Source: UBA4417 sp031550085 (GTDB lineage Bacteria > Bacteroidota > Bacteroidia > Bacteroidales > UBA4417). Taken from it: 58,349 nucleotides of DNA. Positions 17,401 to 24,362 of this stretch are shown here, piece by piece. Under the pieces are notes generated by a model that saw only the letters and a list, made by a program, of their open reading frames with translations, had not been told where the DNA came from and did no database searches. The stretch lies in contig JAVBOY010000027.1 in assembly GCA_031550085.1 (NCBI GenBank), forward strand, positions 1 through 58,349, in the 5' to 3' direction. Position 1 is the first letter of the stretch. The number at the start of each line of letters is the position of its first letter. The position numbers and the translations under genes were made by a program.

Positions 17401-18089
17401 TTCCGTTTGGACTCGCTGACGGGATAACGCGATTCCAAGGTAATAATGCCTTCTTTTCCGTCTTTCGAAAAAATAAAATCGCTGTTCAACTGGTATTGGT
17501 CGCTGACTTGAAAATCTTGCAGGCGGGCCAAAACAGGCGCCGACCAAAACAGCGGATCGGACATCATGTTTTGCTTCATGACCATGCCGATGGGCAACAG
17601 GAGTAATTCCTTATTTTTGGACAGTTGCTGCGCGATGTGTTCTTTCGTCATCAAGGTGTCCATGCGCCGGTAATCGGTTTCGGTCAGGAAATAGGGCATG
17701 TTTTCCACCAAATAATGGGTTAGCTCCAGAATTTGTTGCTGGTCGACCTGATAATCCAGTTTCTTGATGTGCGAGGTTGATGAATCGGCTTTCCGGAGAT
17801 CCTCCGCAAAATAAGTAATGGCATCGATGATGCGTTCGGCGTCGGGTTCGCTTGCCGTGTCGGCCATGCTGACGCTGATCACGAGTTTGTTGGCTGCTCC
17901 GACGTGTTGATAGGCATAATTGATGCGGTCGCTCTGGGCATCTTTGGGCAAAAAAGCCGAAATATCTTCCTTGAAATTAATTTTCGAAGCCAGAAACGCC
18001 AATACAACTGTTGCGAAAATCAAGATGCCGAACAACAGCTTTTTATGGTGTGTAAAATAGTAGTAAAGCGAGAGTACAAATTTTGTCAT
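14493..18089 (-). CDS. Trifunctional MMPL/RND exporter - acyltransferase - methyltransferase
   Basis: This 1198-residue fusion matches the family described as MMPL transporter/lysophospholipid acyltransferase/class I SAM methyltransferase. Residues 1-800 form an RND-type exporter: a first membrane helix at about 15-35, a periplasmic loop, a helix bundle near 250-420, a second loop, and a second bundle near 650-800. From about 870 a PlsC domain carries NHQSHIDLM near 900 and FPEGTRS near 975. The last 100 residues are a short SAM-methyltransferase-like Rossmann domain (LVLNSGYGELPLLV). In aryl polyene clusters such exporters are thought to move the pigment lipid across the inner membrane. The fusion would couple acylation with export. 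Confidence 0.9.
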   Translation of the reverse strand: MTKFVLSLYYYFTHHKKLLFGILIFATVVLAFLASKINFKEDISAFLPKDAQSDRINYAYQHVGAANKLVISVSMADTASEPDAERIIDAITYFAEDLRKADSSTSHIKKLDYQVDQQQILELTHYLVENMPYFLTETDYRRMDTLMTKEHIAQQLSKNKELLLLPIGMVMKQNMMSDPLFWSAPVLARLQDFQVSDQYQLNSDFIFSKDGKEGIITLESRYPVSESKRNGELLEMLNVSIRKTESHFDNQIKLHYFGSVDIAVTNANRIKQDSFLSIILSVVLIFSILIYTFRNAKSLVLMVFSLLFGWIFAMGLLSVLRNEVSLIAVGISSIIVGIAVNYPLHFMLHHKHESRIPNVIKDIVSPLTIGNITTVGAFLSLIFISSDAMHDLGLFASLLLVGTISFVLVFLPHLLKKRVKNHPHAEEKHALGKWLLFSPEKNKWIVIGSVLLSVVFFFLSFNTRFETNMQEINYMTQEQRADFKKFLSKLEHGQQTVYYVSEGKTLEDALVAHEASKPGLDSLLKTNVLSKISGIGTFLPSKKKQQQRINRWNRFLEEHQAQLAEIEKTGVEKGFKADAFDRFKEITAKKYAVQETGFFEPVSRTFTDNFIVNNQERCMVVNILHTPEKDLDQLEENLGRINDQSFVFDAGTIGRTLINSLSGDFNKVLFICGFLVFIFLVFTLGRIELSLLAFLPLTIGWFWILGIMNLFDIRFNIVNIILATLIFGQGDDYTIFMTEGLMYEYSYRRKMLDSYKNSIVLSALIMFIGIGSLIVAKHPALRLLAEVTIIGMGSVVLMTFLFPPLVFNWLTRKKGERRLMPITLVNFFATVYSFTVFLIGSLVITLSGFFLLTLGKKSDRNKLRYHRLIHWFANFVVRRIPRVKTTYDNLAGETFEKPAVIICNHQSHIDLMCVMMLTPKLIILTNDWVWNSPFYGRLIKYADFYPVSDGVEKALDQLLAVVEKGYSIVVFPEGTRSEDCSLLRFHRGAFYLAEQLQVDLLPVMIHGVGHLLPKKELMLRRGQIHIQVMDRVKPLALGSTYAEQAKNMRRFYSEKYAGLAARIETADYYSDLVLHNYIYKGPSIERAVRANLKKHGNYREIVERLSGSNRILVLNSGYGELPLLVSLVYKQKSIVAIENDSDKLELADNCISVGRNLQYVAEIDKNDLGALDIIVLLHPSEEQKEKWGNLGLDVYIVD

Positions 18090-18100
18090 AATCTGTTTCC

Positions 18101-18850
18101 TTATTTCCTGCGCACTTTTGCAATTAAAAACCGGATAAACAGCGAAGGATATCCGTAAACGAACGCCAGCAGTGTAAACAGCGTGTTTAACAAGCTAATC
18201 CTTATGAAATCGGCGCCCGGGCGAAAATGGCTGACGCGCTCCCCTTCCGGCGCATAATACACCCGGATGGGAATGGAAATGATTTTGATTCCGCGCCAGG
18301 CACAACGTACCAGCATTTCCAGTTCAGCTTCGTAACGGGAAGTTACAGGCTGCAAGCGGTGCATTTTCTTCAACGGGTACAAGCGGTAGCCGGTTTGCGT
18401 ATCGAGCAGTTTCTTGCCGGTTTGCACACAAAACCAAAAGTTTGAAAAACGATTGGCAAAGGTGTTTTTCCTGGGCATGTTGTCCTGCACCAGGTTCCGG
18501 TTGCCGACAATGAGTGCGCCGGGGTTTGCTTCAAGCGTCTTCATAAATTGAGGAATGTCGGAAGCAAAATGTTGTCCGTCGGAATCCAGCGTTAAGGCAT
18601 AGGCATAACCTTTTTGAATCGCCCGTTTGAATCCCTGGCTGAGTGCATGGCCTTTGCCTTTGTTTTTGCCGTACGAGATGATTTCTATTTTATCGCTGTA
18701 TCGGCTTAAGATCTGAGAGGTTTGGTCCGTCGAACCGTCGTTTACCACCATCACCGAAGCGGTGTATTCCAATACCGAATCAATGACCTGCGCCAAAGTC
18801 CGGTCGTTGTTGTACGTGGGAATAATTACGCATACGGTTAATTCAGACAT
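18101..18850 (-). CDS. Family 2 glycosyltransferase (dolichol-phosphate-mannose-synthase-like)
   Basis: The 249-residue GT-A protein has IPTYNNDRTL at the start, VVNDGSTDQT near residue 35 and the metal-binding DSDGQH near residue 90. LLNTLFTLLAFVYGYPSLF near the C-terminus is a likely membrane helix or amphipathic anchor. It probably transfers a sugar from a nucleotide or lipid-phosphate donor. A glycosyltransferase of this kind is a standard member of aryl polyene clusters. It starts 16 bases after the dehydratase gene and is followed 11 bases later by the MMPL gene, so all three are co-transcribed. The sugar and acceptor are unknown. Confidence 0.85.
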   Translation of the reverse strand: MSELTVCVIIPTYNNDRTLAQVIDSVLEYTASVMVVNDGSTDQTSQILSRYSDKIEIISYGKNKGKGHALSQGFKRAIQKGYAYALTLDSDGQHFASDIPQFMKTLEANPGALIVGNRNLVQDNMPRKNTFANRFSNFWFCVQTGKKLLDTQTGYRLYPLKKMHRLQPVTSRYEAELEMLVRCAWRGIKIISIPIRVYYAPEGERVSHFRPGADFIRISLLNTLFTLLAFVYGYPSLFIRFLIAKVRRK

Positions 18851-18866
18851 GGATCGCGGTTTCGGG

Positions 18867-19235
18867 TTATACTTTGGTGAATTGCAGGCTTAGCTTGGCA
18901 AATGCTGTTCCGTTGCCGGAAACATGGGCATTCACTTTGCATTCGCCTTCGGTTTCCTGTACTGAAAGGGAAATCGTCAGGGCAGCATGTTGGAGCGGAT
19001 GGATCACTTCCAAAAATTTCACGTTTTTGATTTGGTGTAAAAAAAGGGATTCCTGCCGTATTTCTTCGGTGAGTTCTTTTACCATTTGAATGATGCAAAC
19101 ACCCGGCGTAATGGGATTTCCCGGAAAATGTGCCGCATAAATCGCATGTTCCGGGTTAAGCCGGATGTTGTAATCCATGCCTTCGCCGGTAGGGATTGCT
19201 TCCTGTATTTTAAAAAAGTCGTCTTTCAGTTTCAT
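18867..19235 (-). CDS. FabZ-like hot-dog 3-hydroxyacyl-ACP dehydratase
   Basis: The 122-residue hot-dog protein carries HFPGNPITPGVCI near residue 45, matching the FabZ/FabA active-site block HFPxxPxxPG, with the catalytic histidine present. The acidic catalytic residue expected on the following helix is probably in the region MVKELTEEI. It would remove water from 3-hydroxyacyl-ACP to make each double bond of the polyene, like the ApeI-type dehydratase. The ATG at 19235 is chosen over a TTG at 19253. A second hot-dog protein at 25938-26390 may be its partner, as ApeI and ApeP are reported to be. Confidence 0.8.
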   Translation of the reverse strand: MKLKDDFFKIQEAIPTGEGMDYNIRLNPEHAIYAAHFPGNPITPGVCIIQMVKELTEEIRQESLFLHQIKNVKFLEVIHPLQHAALTISLSVQETEGECKVNAHVSGNGTAFAKLSLQFTKV

Positions 19236-19283
19236 CCGTTCTGTTTTTTTCAAAAAAGATTACCAAAAAAATGTTGTTCCGTT

Positions 19284-19826
19284 TTATTGCGGATTCAAAT
19301 CATCCATTTTTTTCAAGGTATAGGTAATGTTTCGTTTTTTATTTTTCATCACCAATTCCTGATTGGGGAAACAGCGAAATTCTTTCTTCCCTTTCCAGTC
19401 AACGACGAATGCATCATCCTCCCGGTAACGGGTCGCCTCTTTCCCGGCTTTGTAAGCCGGATTGTCAATTTCCAGCATAAATTGCACATCCCCTGCAATG
19501 GTCTTTTTGATGTACCATTTGTTCATCATCGGAACCACATGGATCAGCTCGCATTTACGGGGCGTACAGGTAAAATCAAACATTTTCAATCCGAATTCAT
19601 TCACCAGCGTTCCTTTCCAAATACCATCCAACCGTTTGGTAATCAAAATCCCGCTGATGTTGGCATTGGATACCTCCACCGTTATGCGAAAACTGTTTTT
19701 TTCAACCGTATCGAGCAGTTGGCTGTTCCAAAAAGGAAGGAAGGCAGCTTCTTTTTGTACGGCTTTGGGCGCGGAACATGCGGCCAACAGGCACAAAAGC
19801 AGGCTACTGTATCGTAAATATTTCAT
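19284..19826 (-). CDS. Outer-membrane-type lipoprotein of the aryl polyene cluster
   Basis: The 180-residue exported lipoprotein has the lipobox LLAAC at residues 13-17, preceded by a basic and hydrophobic segment. The remainder is rich in beta strands and resembles the small lipoproteins (DUF3261-like) that accompany LolA and MMPL genes in aryl polyene clusters. Its start lies inside the end of lolA (23-base overlap), so translation is coupled. It is probably the outer-membrane receiver of the pigment handed over by the neighbouring LolA, by analogy with LolB. The assignment to DUF3261 is from general likeness only. Confidence 0.75.
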   Translation of the reverse strand: MKYLRYSSLLLCLLAACSAPKAVQKEAAFLPFWNSQLLDTVEKNSFRITVEVSNANISGILITKRLDGIWKGTLVNEFGLKMFDFTCTPRKCELIHVVPMMNKWYIKKTIAGDVQFMLEIDNPAYKAGKEATRYREDDAFVVDWKGKKEFRCFPNQELVMKNKKRNITYTLKKMDDLNPQ

Positions 19827-20448
19827 CCTTCAGCTCTTTGTTTAACTGCTTGTTTTTCATCTGAATCGTCGTTTTATCCCCGTTCGACTCTTCAATTTCC
19901 ACCGTGTTGACGGTATAATCGTTTTTGTTAAAATAAAGGGTGATGTTGCTGAACAGTTGTTTGAGTTCTTTTTGCTTGGGTTTCAGGGCCACTTTGTAAT
20001 CGGCAGTTCCCACCCAAAAAGACGAAGTAAACTTGTCCTGCTCGAAAATGCCCGAACCGTTGATTCCGGAAACAATAATTTTACTGATTTCTTTAAATAT
20101 TTTGCTTGATTTTACATCAATGATATTTTTGTTTTTTCCGGAATGGATCATCACTTTGTCGCCGTTCATGGTAAATTTATATTGGTACGGCTTGGTATAT
20201 TCCCATTGCAGCTTGTCGTTTTGCTTGTACAGCATGCGTCCTTCGGAATTCATTTCATCGGCCAGAATGGAAATGGTTTTTTTCTGTAAAAAATCGCATT
20301 GCAGAGTTTTCATCTGATTGGAGGCTGCCGTAATTTTCTGAGTCAATTCTTTTTGTTGATTCTCCGTTGCCGGACTGTATTTGGATTGCGCCAACAACAG
20401 GTGGTTGAAACAAATGAGGCAGGGTATGATCAATATTAATTTTTTCAT
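19804..20448 (-). CDS. LolA-like periplasmic carrier dedicated to the pigment cluster
   Basis: The protein (214 aa) has a signal peptide (KKLILIIPCLICFNHLLLA, then Q) and a LolA fold: a core of antiparallel strands with LQCDFLQKKTI and EGRMLYKQNDKLQWEYTKPYQY, the sort of pattern seen in LolA. LolA carries lipoproteins between membranes; paralogues in aryl polyene clusters probably carry the hydrophobic pigment. The ATG at 20448 is selected because it begins the signal peptide; the frame continues upstream to 20595 with unlikely residues. The lipoprotein downstream overlaps its last codons. Upstream lies the relic KilA-N gene. Confidence 0.85.
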   Translation of the reverse strand: MKKLILIIPCLICFNHLLLAQSKYSPATENQQKELTQKITAASNQMKTLQCDFLQKKTISILADEMNSEGRMLYKQNDKLQWEYTKPYQYKFTMNGDKVMIHSGKNKNIIDVKSSKIFKEISKIIVSGINGSGIFEQDKFTSSFWVGTADYKVALKPKQKELKQLFSNITLYFNKNDYTVNTVEIEESNGDKTTIQMKNKQLNKELKDEIFTIQ

Positions 20449-20479
20449 TTTATTATTTTTAAAGGCACAAATTTTCAAT

Positions 20480-20752
20480 CTATTGTTTTGAAGATAAGAC
20501 AAAACCATTACTTCCACTTTCATTTTTAATGTTACGGAATTCCGTAACATTAAAATCAGGATTATTAAATTGTTCCCAAATTCCCATAAATTCAATGGTA
20601 TAACGTGTGCTTAGCCAATGAGAAATAACAAGCCCCGTCATTTCCGGATTCTTATATTTCGCCATATCTGTCAAAGAAATATAATCGTTTTTCTTATAAG
20701 AAAGTAAGATTATTTCCGTCCCTTGAACATTTATCGTTTCTTTTTTTGCCAC
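20480..20752 (-). pseudogene. Truncated KilA-N domain protein gene
   Basis: The frame reads AKKETINVQG, YKKNDYISLTDMAKYKN, VISHWLSTRYTIEFMGIWEQ and FVLSSKQ, the N-terminal half of the Bacteroidota KilA-N protein family. The normal start Met is GTG here (20752-20750). After SSKQ a TAG stop stands where the family, as I recall it, has Trp (WIEK...); the next two codons still read Ile-Glu, then homology ends. The gene is thus cut by a nonsense change and a 3' deletion. KilA-N proteins are DNA-binding proteins typical of phages and mobile elements. It sits alone between lolA and a small transporter gene inside the pigment cluster. Confidence 0.7.
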
Positions 20753-20766
20753 CTTAAATCTTGAAT

Positions 20767-21120
20767 TTATTTTACTAGAAATACCACACCGGCAATGATT
20801 AATCCGACGCCGATCCAACGAGTAAAAGGAACCACTTCATGAAAGATATAAACCGAAGCCAGCATTCCGAAAATATAGCTGATGCTGATCAGCGGATAAG
20901 CGACCGAAAGCGGGAAATGTTTCAGGATATACATCCAAATAACGGTTGCCCCGGCAATGCTGATTCCCGACAAAGCCAACTGCCAATTCACCAGCAATTC
21001 CCGGAAATACGTCCAGGTAAAGCTGAATTTATCCATCCGCAGCATGGCAAATTTCAGGAACACCTGACAGCCTGCCAAAAGCAAGCATTGAATGGTAGAG
21101 AGTGTGATGAGTTTCAGCAT
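20767..21120 (-). CDS. Small EamA/SMR-like transporter
   Basis: The 117-residue protein consists of four membrane helices with one DMT/EmrE-like repeat: QCLLLAGCQVFLKFAM, LALSGISIAGATVIWMYIL, FPLSVAYPLISISYIFGML and WIGVGLIIAGVVFLV. It resembles ArnE-type half-size flippases and small multidrug exporters, which work as dimers. The PLSVAYPL motif is common to this group. In the cluster it might flip a lipid-linked sugar or pigment intermediate, in keeping with the family 2 glycosyltransferase at 18101. It ends 11 bases after the stop of the CLF-like gene upstream. The function is inferred from fold and context only. Confidence 0.75.
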   Translation of the reverse strand: MLKLITLSTIQCLLLAGCQVFLKFAMLRMDKFSFTWTYFRELLVNWQLALSGISIAGATVIWMYILKHFPLSVAYPLISISYIFGMLASVYIFHEVVPFTRWIGVGLIIAGVVFLVK

Positions 21121-21131
21121 GGCTTTGATGG

Positions 21132-22187
21132 TTATCGCAGGGATTCCAGCAGAATCAACGAGTGGTTTTTCCCTTCGGAATGATTGTACAGCAGTATTTT
21201 TCGCGGATGGATGGTTTCCGCTCCTGAAGTAATCAGCATGTGTTCCGGAACGGCTTGCTTTTGCAAACAGGTAACGGCGGCATACAATCCCAATCCGGAA
21301 GCCGTATACGATTCGCCGAAAATCGTTTTAGATCCGATGAACGGCCGGTTGGGAAATAATATTGCCGCATTTTGTTCATAAACGGCATCATTGGCCTGAT
21401 TCCCGCTTACGCCAAGTAGTACGGCATCAATATCTTGAAGGGTGCAATCATTTTGCTGCAATAATTTGTGCAACGATTGTTGCAACTGTCCGCTTGTCGG
21501 TTGGTATAGCAACTCTACGCCGCCGATGCAAGCCTTGGATTTTTCATTTTTTTCGGATTGAAGGACAAAACTCACCGAAGTTTCGCCGGCAAAAGCTTCC
21601 TCGCCCCGTTTCAACGTTCCGTTTTCAGTTTGAGGACGCCAATACCCCAAACGGCTGAGCAACAAAAAATAGTTGGGCGTCATCTCGTCATAACCGCCCA
21701 CCAAGGCTGTTTTGATTTTTCCTTCGCTAAATTGCAAATAGGCATCCAGCAACGCACTTTCAAAGGAAACGCCTTTGTGTACGTAAGTGCTGTTATAGCC
21801 GTGGCATTTCAAATCAATGCCGATCAACGAACTGATGGTGTTGTGGGTGGATTGCATGAAATGGGTAGGTTGCAAGAACTCCTCGCCGTTGCGTACCATG
21901 GCATCCAAAAAAATCTCGGTATTTTCGATGCATCCAAGCCCTGTGCCGCTGATAATGGCATCGGGTTGTCCGATACCGGAATTTTTCAGGGCGGTCCGTG
22001 AAGTAACAATGGCCCGTTTCAGGATTTTTCCCATCCGGCGCGCCGCATTGGGCTCCAGATATTCTTTGTAATTCGGCTCCACAGCCCGCACGTAAACGCT
22101 GTCGGATAAAAACGGCTCTTCGAACCACTTGTCGGACAAGGGCTGCTGGATCGAGATCTGTTCGGCTGCTTGTATATAGATTTTCAT
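21132..22187 (-). CDS. Chain-length-factor-like ketosynthase homologue without catalytic residues
   Basis: The 351-residue thiolase-fold protein aligns with ketosynthases, but the catalytic residues are replaced. The Cys position falls in YVHKGVSFESALL, the first His region is GVSGNQANDAVYE (no HGT), and the second is FGESYTASGLGL (His absent). This is the pattern of a chain length factor, and ApeC of characterised aryl polyene clusters plays that role with the KS ApeO. ATG at 22187 is the true start, forming ATGA with the stop of the ketosynthase gene upstream. A frame extending to 22661 is the shadow of that gene. The partner KS is one of the three complete ketosynthases. Confidence 0.85.
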   Translation of the reverse strand: MKIYIQAAEQISIQQPLSDKWFEEPFLSDSVYVRAVEPNYKEYLEPNAARRMGKILKRAIVTSRTALKNSGIGQPDAIISGTGLGCIENTEIFLDAMVRNGEEFLQPTHFMQSTHNTISSLIGIDLKCHGYNSTYVHKGVSFESALLDAYLQFSEGKIKTALVGGYDEMTPNYFLLLSRLGYWRPQTENGTLKRGEEAFAGETSVSFVLQSEKNEKSKACIGGVELLYQPTSGQLQQSLHKLLQQNDCTLQDIDAVLLGVSGNQANDAVYEQNAAILFPNRPFIGSKTIFGESYTASGLGLYAAVTCLQKQAVPEHMLITSGAETIHPRKILLYNHSEGKNHSLILLESLR

Positions 22188-23389
22188 ACGGCCTGCACTT
22201 TTGAAAAAACAAGGGTGGAATCGTTTCCGCCAAATCCGAACGAATTGGAAAGCACATGTTGTAAGGCTTTCGGAGGTGTATTTCCGGTGACCGGGCTGAA
22301 CGACAATTCTTCCATTTGGTTTTTGAAATTCAAATTTACGGGCGTAAAGTTGTTTTCCAGCGCCAAAATGGAAATCACCGCTTCCACGCCTCCTGCAGCG
22401 CTGGTGGTATGTCCGGTAAACTGCTTGGTGGAAGATACGGGCGGAGTGGAAGTTCCGAACAGGTTCATAATGGCAATTCCCTCGCTCGAATCGTTGTTCG
22501 GGGTTCCCGTACCGTGCGCATTGATGTAGTCGATGTCGCCGGGTTGCAATCCCGCATGGTTCAACGCTTGCTGCATGGCCAGGTATGCGCCGGTTCCATC
22601 CGGCGACGAAGCCGTTTGATGAAAAGCATCGCAGGTATTGCCGTAACCCGAAAGGCGGCAAATCGGCGTGGCATGACGTTGGGCCGCCAATTCAGCCGAT
22701 TCCAAAACCAGGTAGGCCGCGCCCTCGCCCAAATTAAGCCCGGCACGGTCGCGGTCGAACGGACGGCAAGATTGGGTATCGAGGATCATCAAGGTTTTAA
22801 ATCCGTTGAGGTGGAATTTTGTAAGGCATTCGCTGCCTCCGGCAATAGCCACATCGACTTTGCCTTGCTGAATCAGATCCGCTCCCAAAATAATAGCGTT
22901 TGCAGCGGAGGAACAGGCCGTAGAAATAGTAGTTACCAATGAAAACCCTCCAAAGCGGTCGGCAATCATTTCGGTACAAGCGCCACAATCGTGAGCAGCA
23001 ATGTATTCGTTTTTGGTATCATTTTCCAAAAAATCCAGATAGTATCGTTCGCTTTTTTCCATCCCACCCACCGTGGTTCCTGAAATAAACGCAACGCGCA
23101 AATTCGCCCGGTTCTCCAAACGTGCGTGGGCAATGGCTTCCTGCAAGGCAACCATGCCCAGCAAAGACGTACGTGTAGAAATTTCTTCCGCAGGAAGGTG
23201 CATGATGGCCCGCAATTCGTCCTCACTATATTTCACCTCCCCTACCGGAAAACCGGCATGCAAGGTTTGCAAATGGCGCAGGGTTCCGATACCGGATCGC
23301 CCTGCCTGCAATGCCTGTAATGTTTCGTTCGTACCTTTTCCCAAAGCCGAAACAATCCCCATGCCCGTTACAACAATTTCTTTTTTCAT
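22184..23389 (-). CDS. FabF-type 3-oxoacyl-ACP synthase
   Basis: This elongating ketosynthase (401 aa) has the full catalytic triad: Cys159 in STACSSAAN, His292 in AHGTGTPNN and His327 in TGHTTSAAG. Length and motifs fit FabF-like KAS II enzymes. It condenses malonyl-ACP with the growing acyl-ACP. Because its stop overlaps the start of the CLF-like gene by 4 bases, those two products are probably made in equal amount and form the KS-CLF heterodimer, comparable to ApeO-ApeC. That pairing is an inference from gene order. The upstream ACP gene ends 92 bases away. Confidence 0.9.
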   Translation of the reverse strand: MKKEIVVTGMGIVSALGKGTNETLQALQAGRSGIGTLRHLQTLHAGFPVGEVKYSEDELRAIMHLPAEEISTRTSLLGMVALQEAIAHARLENRANLRVAFISGTTVGGMEKSERYYLDFLENDTKNEYIAAHDCGACTEMIADRFGGFSLVTTISTACSSAANAIILGADLIQQGKVDVAIAGGSECLTKFHLNGFKTLMILDTQSCRPFDRDRAGLNLGEGAAYLVLESAELAAQRHATPICRLSGYGNTCDAFHQTASSPDGTGAYLAMQQALNHAGLQPGDIDYINAHGTGTPNNDSSEGIAIMNLFGTSTPPVSSTKQFTGHTTSAAGGVEAVISILALENNFTPVNLNFKNQMEELSFSPVTGNTPPKALQHVLSNSFGFGGNDSTLVFSKVQAV

Positions 23390-23481
23390 AATCGCGTTTT
23401 CTGACGCTCGTTACCGGCGTATTTGATTTGTTTCTTGCCTGAAATTACCACTCTATCGCATTGCGAATGCCCAAAAGCGCA

Positions 23482-23739
23482 TTATTTTGTCCGGTTAGCG
23501 GCAATGTATTCAGCCATAACTTTTACCGAACGGAAAACTTCTTTGCCCTGGTTGGGGTCTTTCATTTTAATGCCGTAGTTTTTTTCCATTAAAACGATCA
23601 ATTCCAGCGCATCAATGGAATCCAAGCCCAATCCTTCACCGAACAAAGGGGCGTTCTCATCGATATCGGCAGGAGTCACGTCTTCCAGGTTCAACACTTC
23701 GATGATTTCTTCTTTCAATTTCAAAATCAATGCTTCCAT
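23482..23739 (-). CDS. Acyl carrier protein
   Basis: The 85-residue carrier protein has the phosphopantetheine attachment motif GLDSIDALEL, with the modified serine near residue 40. The four-helix acidic pattern is normal for ACPs. The gene lies 5 bases downstream of the half-ketosynthase gene and before the FabF-type gene, so it should carry the polyene chain for these enzymes. A second ACP at 29542-29790 differs in the motif (GVDSLDFVD); in aryl polyene clusters two ACPs are usual. Which one carries the starter is not apparent. Confidence 0.93.
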   Translation of the reverse strand: MEALILKLKEEIIEVLNLEDVTPADIDENAPLFGEGLGLDSIDALELIVLMEKNYGIKMKDPNQGKEVFRSVKVMAEYIAANRTK

Positions 23740-23744
23740 ATTTT

Positions 23745-24362
23745 TTAGGTATTAAAAATTTGTTCTAGGGTGTTTGCCGTAAATGCAGGCTTTTCCGATC
23801 TATCTTTTTCAATCAGGAATAATACGGCTTTGTAATTTCCTTGTAAATAGTCGATCCATCCGCAAACAACCCGGCGTAAGTCTGGATCTCCAAAAGCAGC
23901 GGACACGCGGTTGTATAATTCTTGTGCATCCATCTTTTCGCTGATGTAAAACGAGGTCTCGCCGAATAGTTTGTTGCGGATGGCAATTTCCCCGGCTACA
24001 ATATTGGGCAAGGTATACACAAAATCGGACGGGCTGGGGAAATAGTTTTCAGCCGACTGAATGGTTTGCTGAAAAGCGATATCGGTGTCCAAGGAAGAGC
24101 TGCTGTTCCACAAAATAAGGGCGGTATCTTCTTTGGAAAGCTCCCGGTCGGTTCCGTCCAGCAACAATTCCGAAGCTAGAAATCCCAGCTTCGACAGCTT
24201 GTCCATTTTGAAAAACTTCCGGTAGTCAATTTGCAAATGTTTATACAGGGCGCTCAAAAAGGATACAGCTTCTTGGCCGGCTTCGCCCGAATAAACTTCG
24301 TTTCCGTTCAAAACCGCTTTGTTTCCGCTGATCGTGCAATGCGCCCGGATGTTCAGATTCAT
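23745..24362 (-). CDS. Half-size ketosynthase-like protein (N-terminal thiolase-fold domain)
   Basis: The 205-residue protein resembles the N-terminal half of ketosynthases. Blocks are LGFLASELLLDG, TALILWNSSSSLDTDI and SDFVYTLPNIVAGEIAIRNKLFGE, where complete ketosynthases place the residues before the active-site Cys. The Cys itself is missing (GETSFYISE). Such short proteins appear in Bacteroidota aryl polyene clusters and may stabilise or regulate a ketosynthase. The ATG at 24362 overlaps the stop of the ketosynthase gene upstream by 4 bases (ATGA). A longer frame to 24542 lies within that gene. Confidence 0.7.
   Translation of the reverse strand: MNLNIRAHCTISGNKAVLNGNEVYSGEAGQEAVSFLSALYKHLQIDYRKFFKMDKLSKLGFLASELLLDGTDRELSKEDTALILWNSSSSLDTDIAFQQTIQSAENYFPSPSDFVYTLPNIVAGEIAIRNKLFGETSFYISEKMDAQELYNRVSAAFGDPDLRRVVCGWIDYLQGNYKAVLFLIEKDRSEKPAFTANTLEQIFNT

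Noticed and set aside
22188..22661. N-terminal extension of the CLF-like frame
   Set aside because: It runs inside the ketosynthase gene in another frame; the ATG at 22187 with ATGA coupling is the real start.
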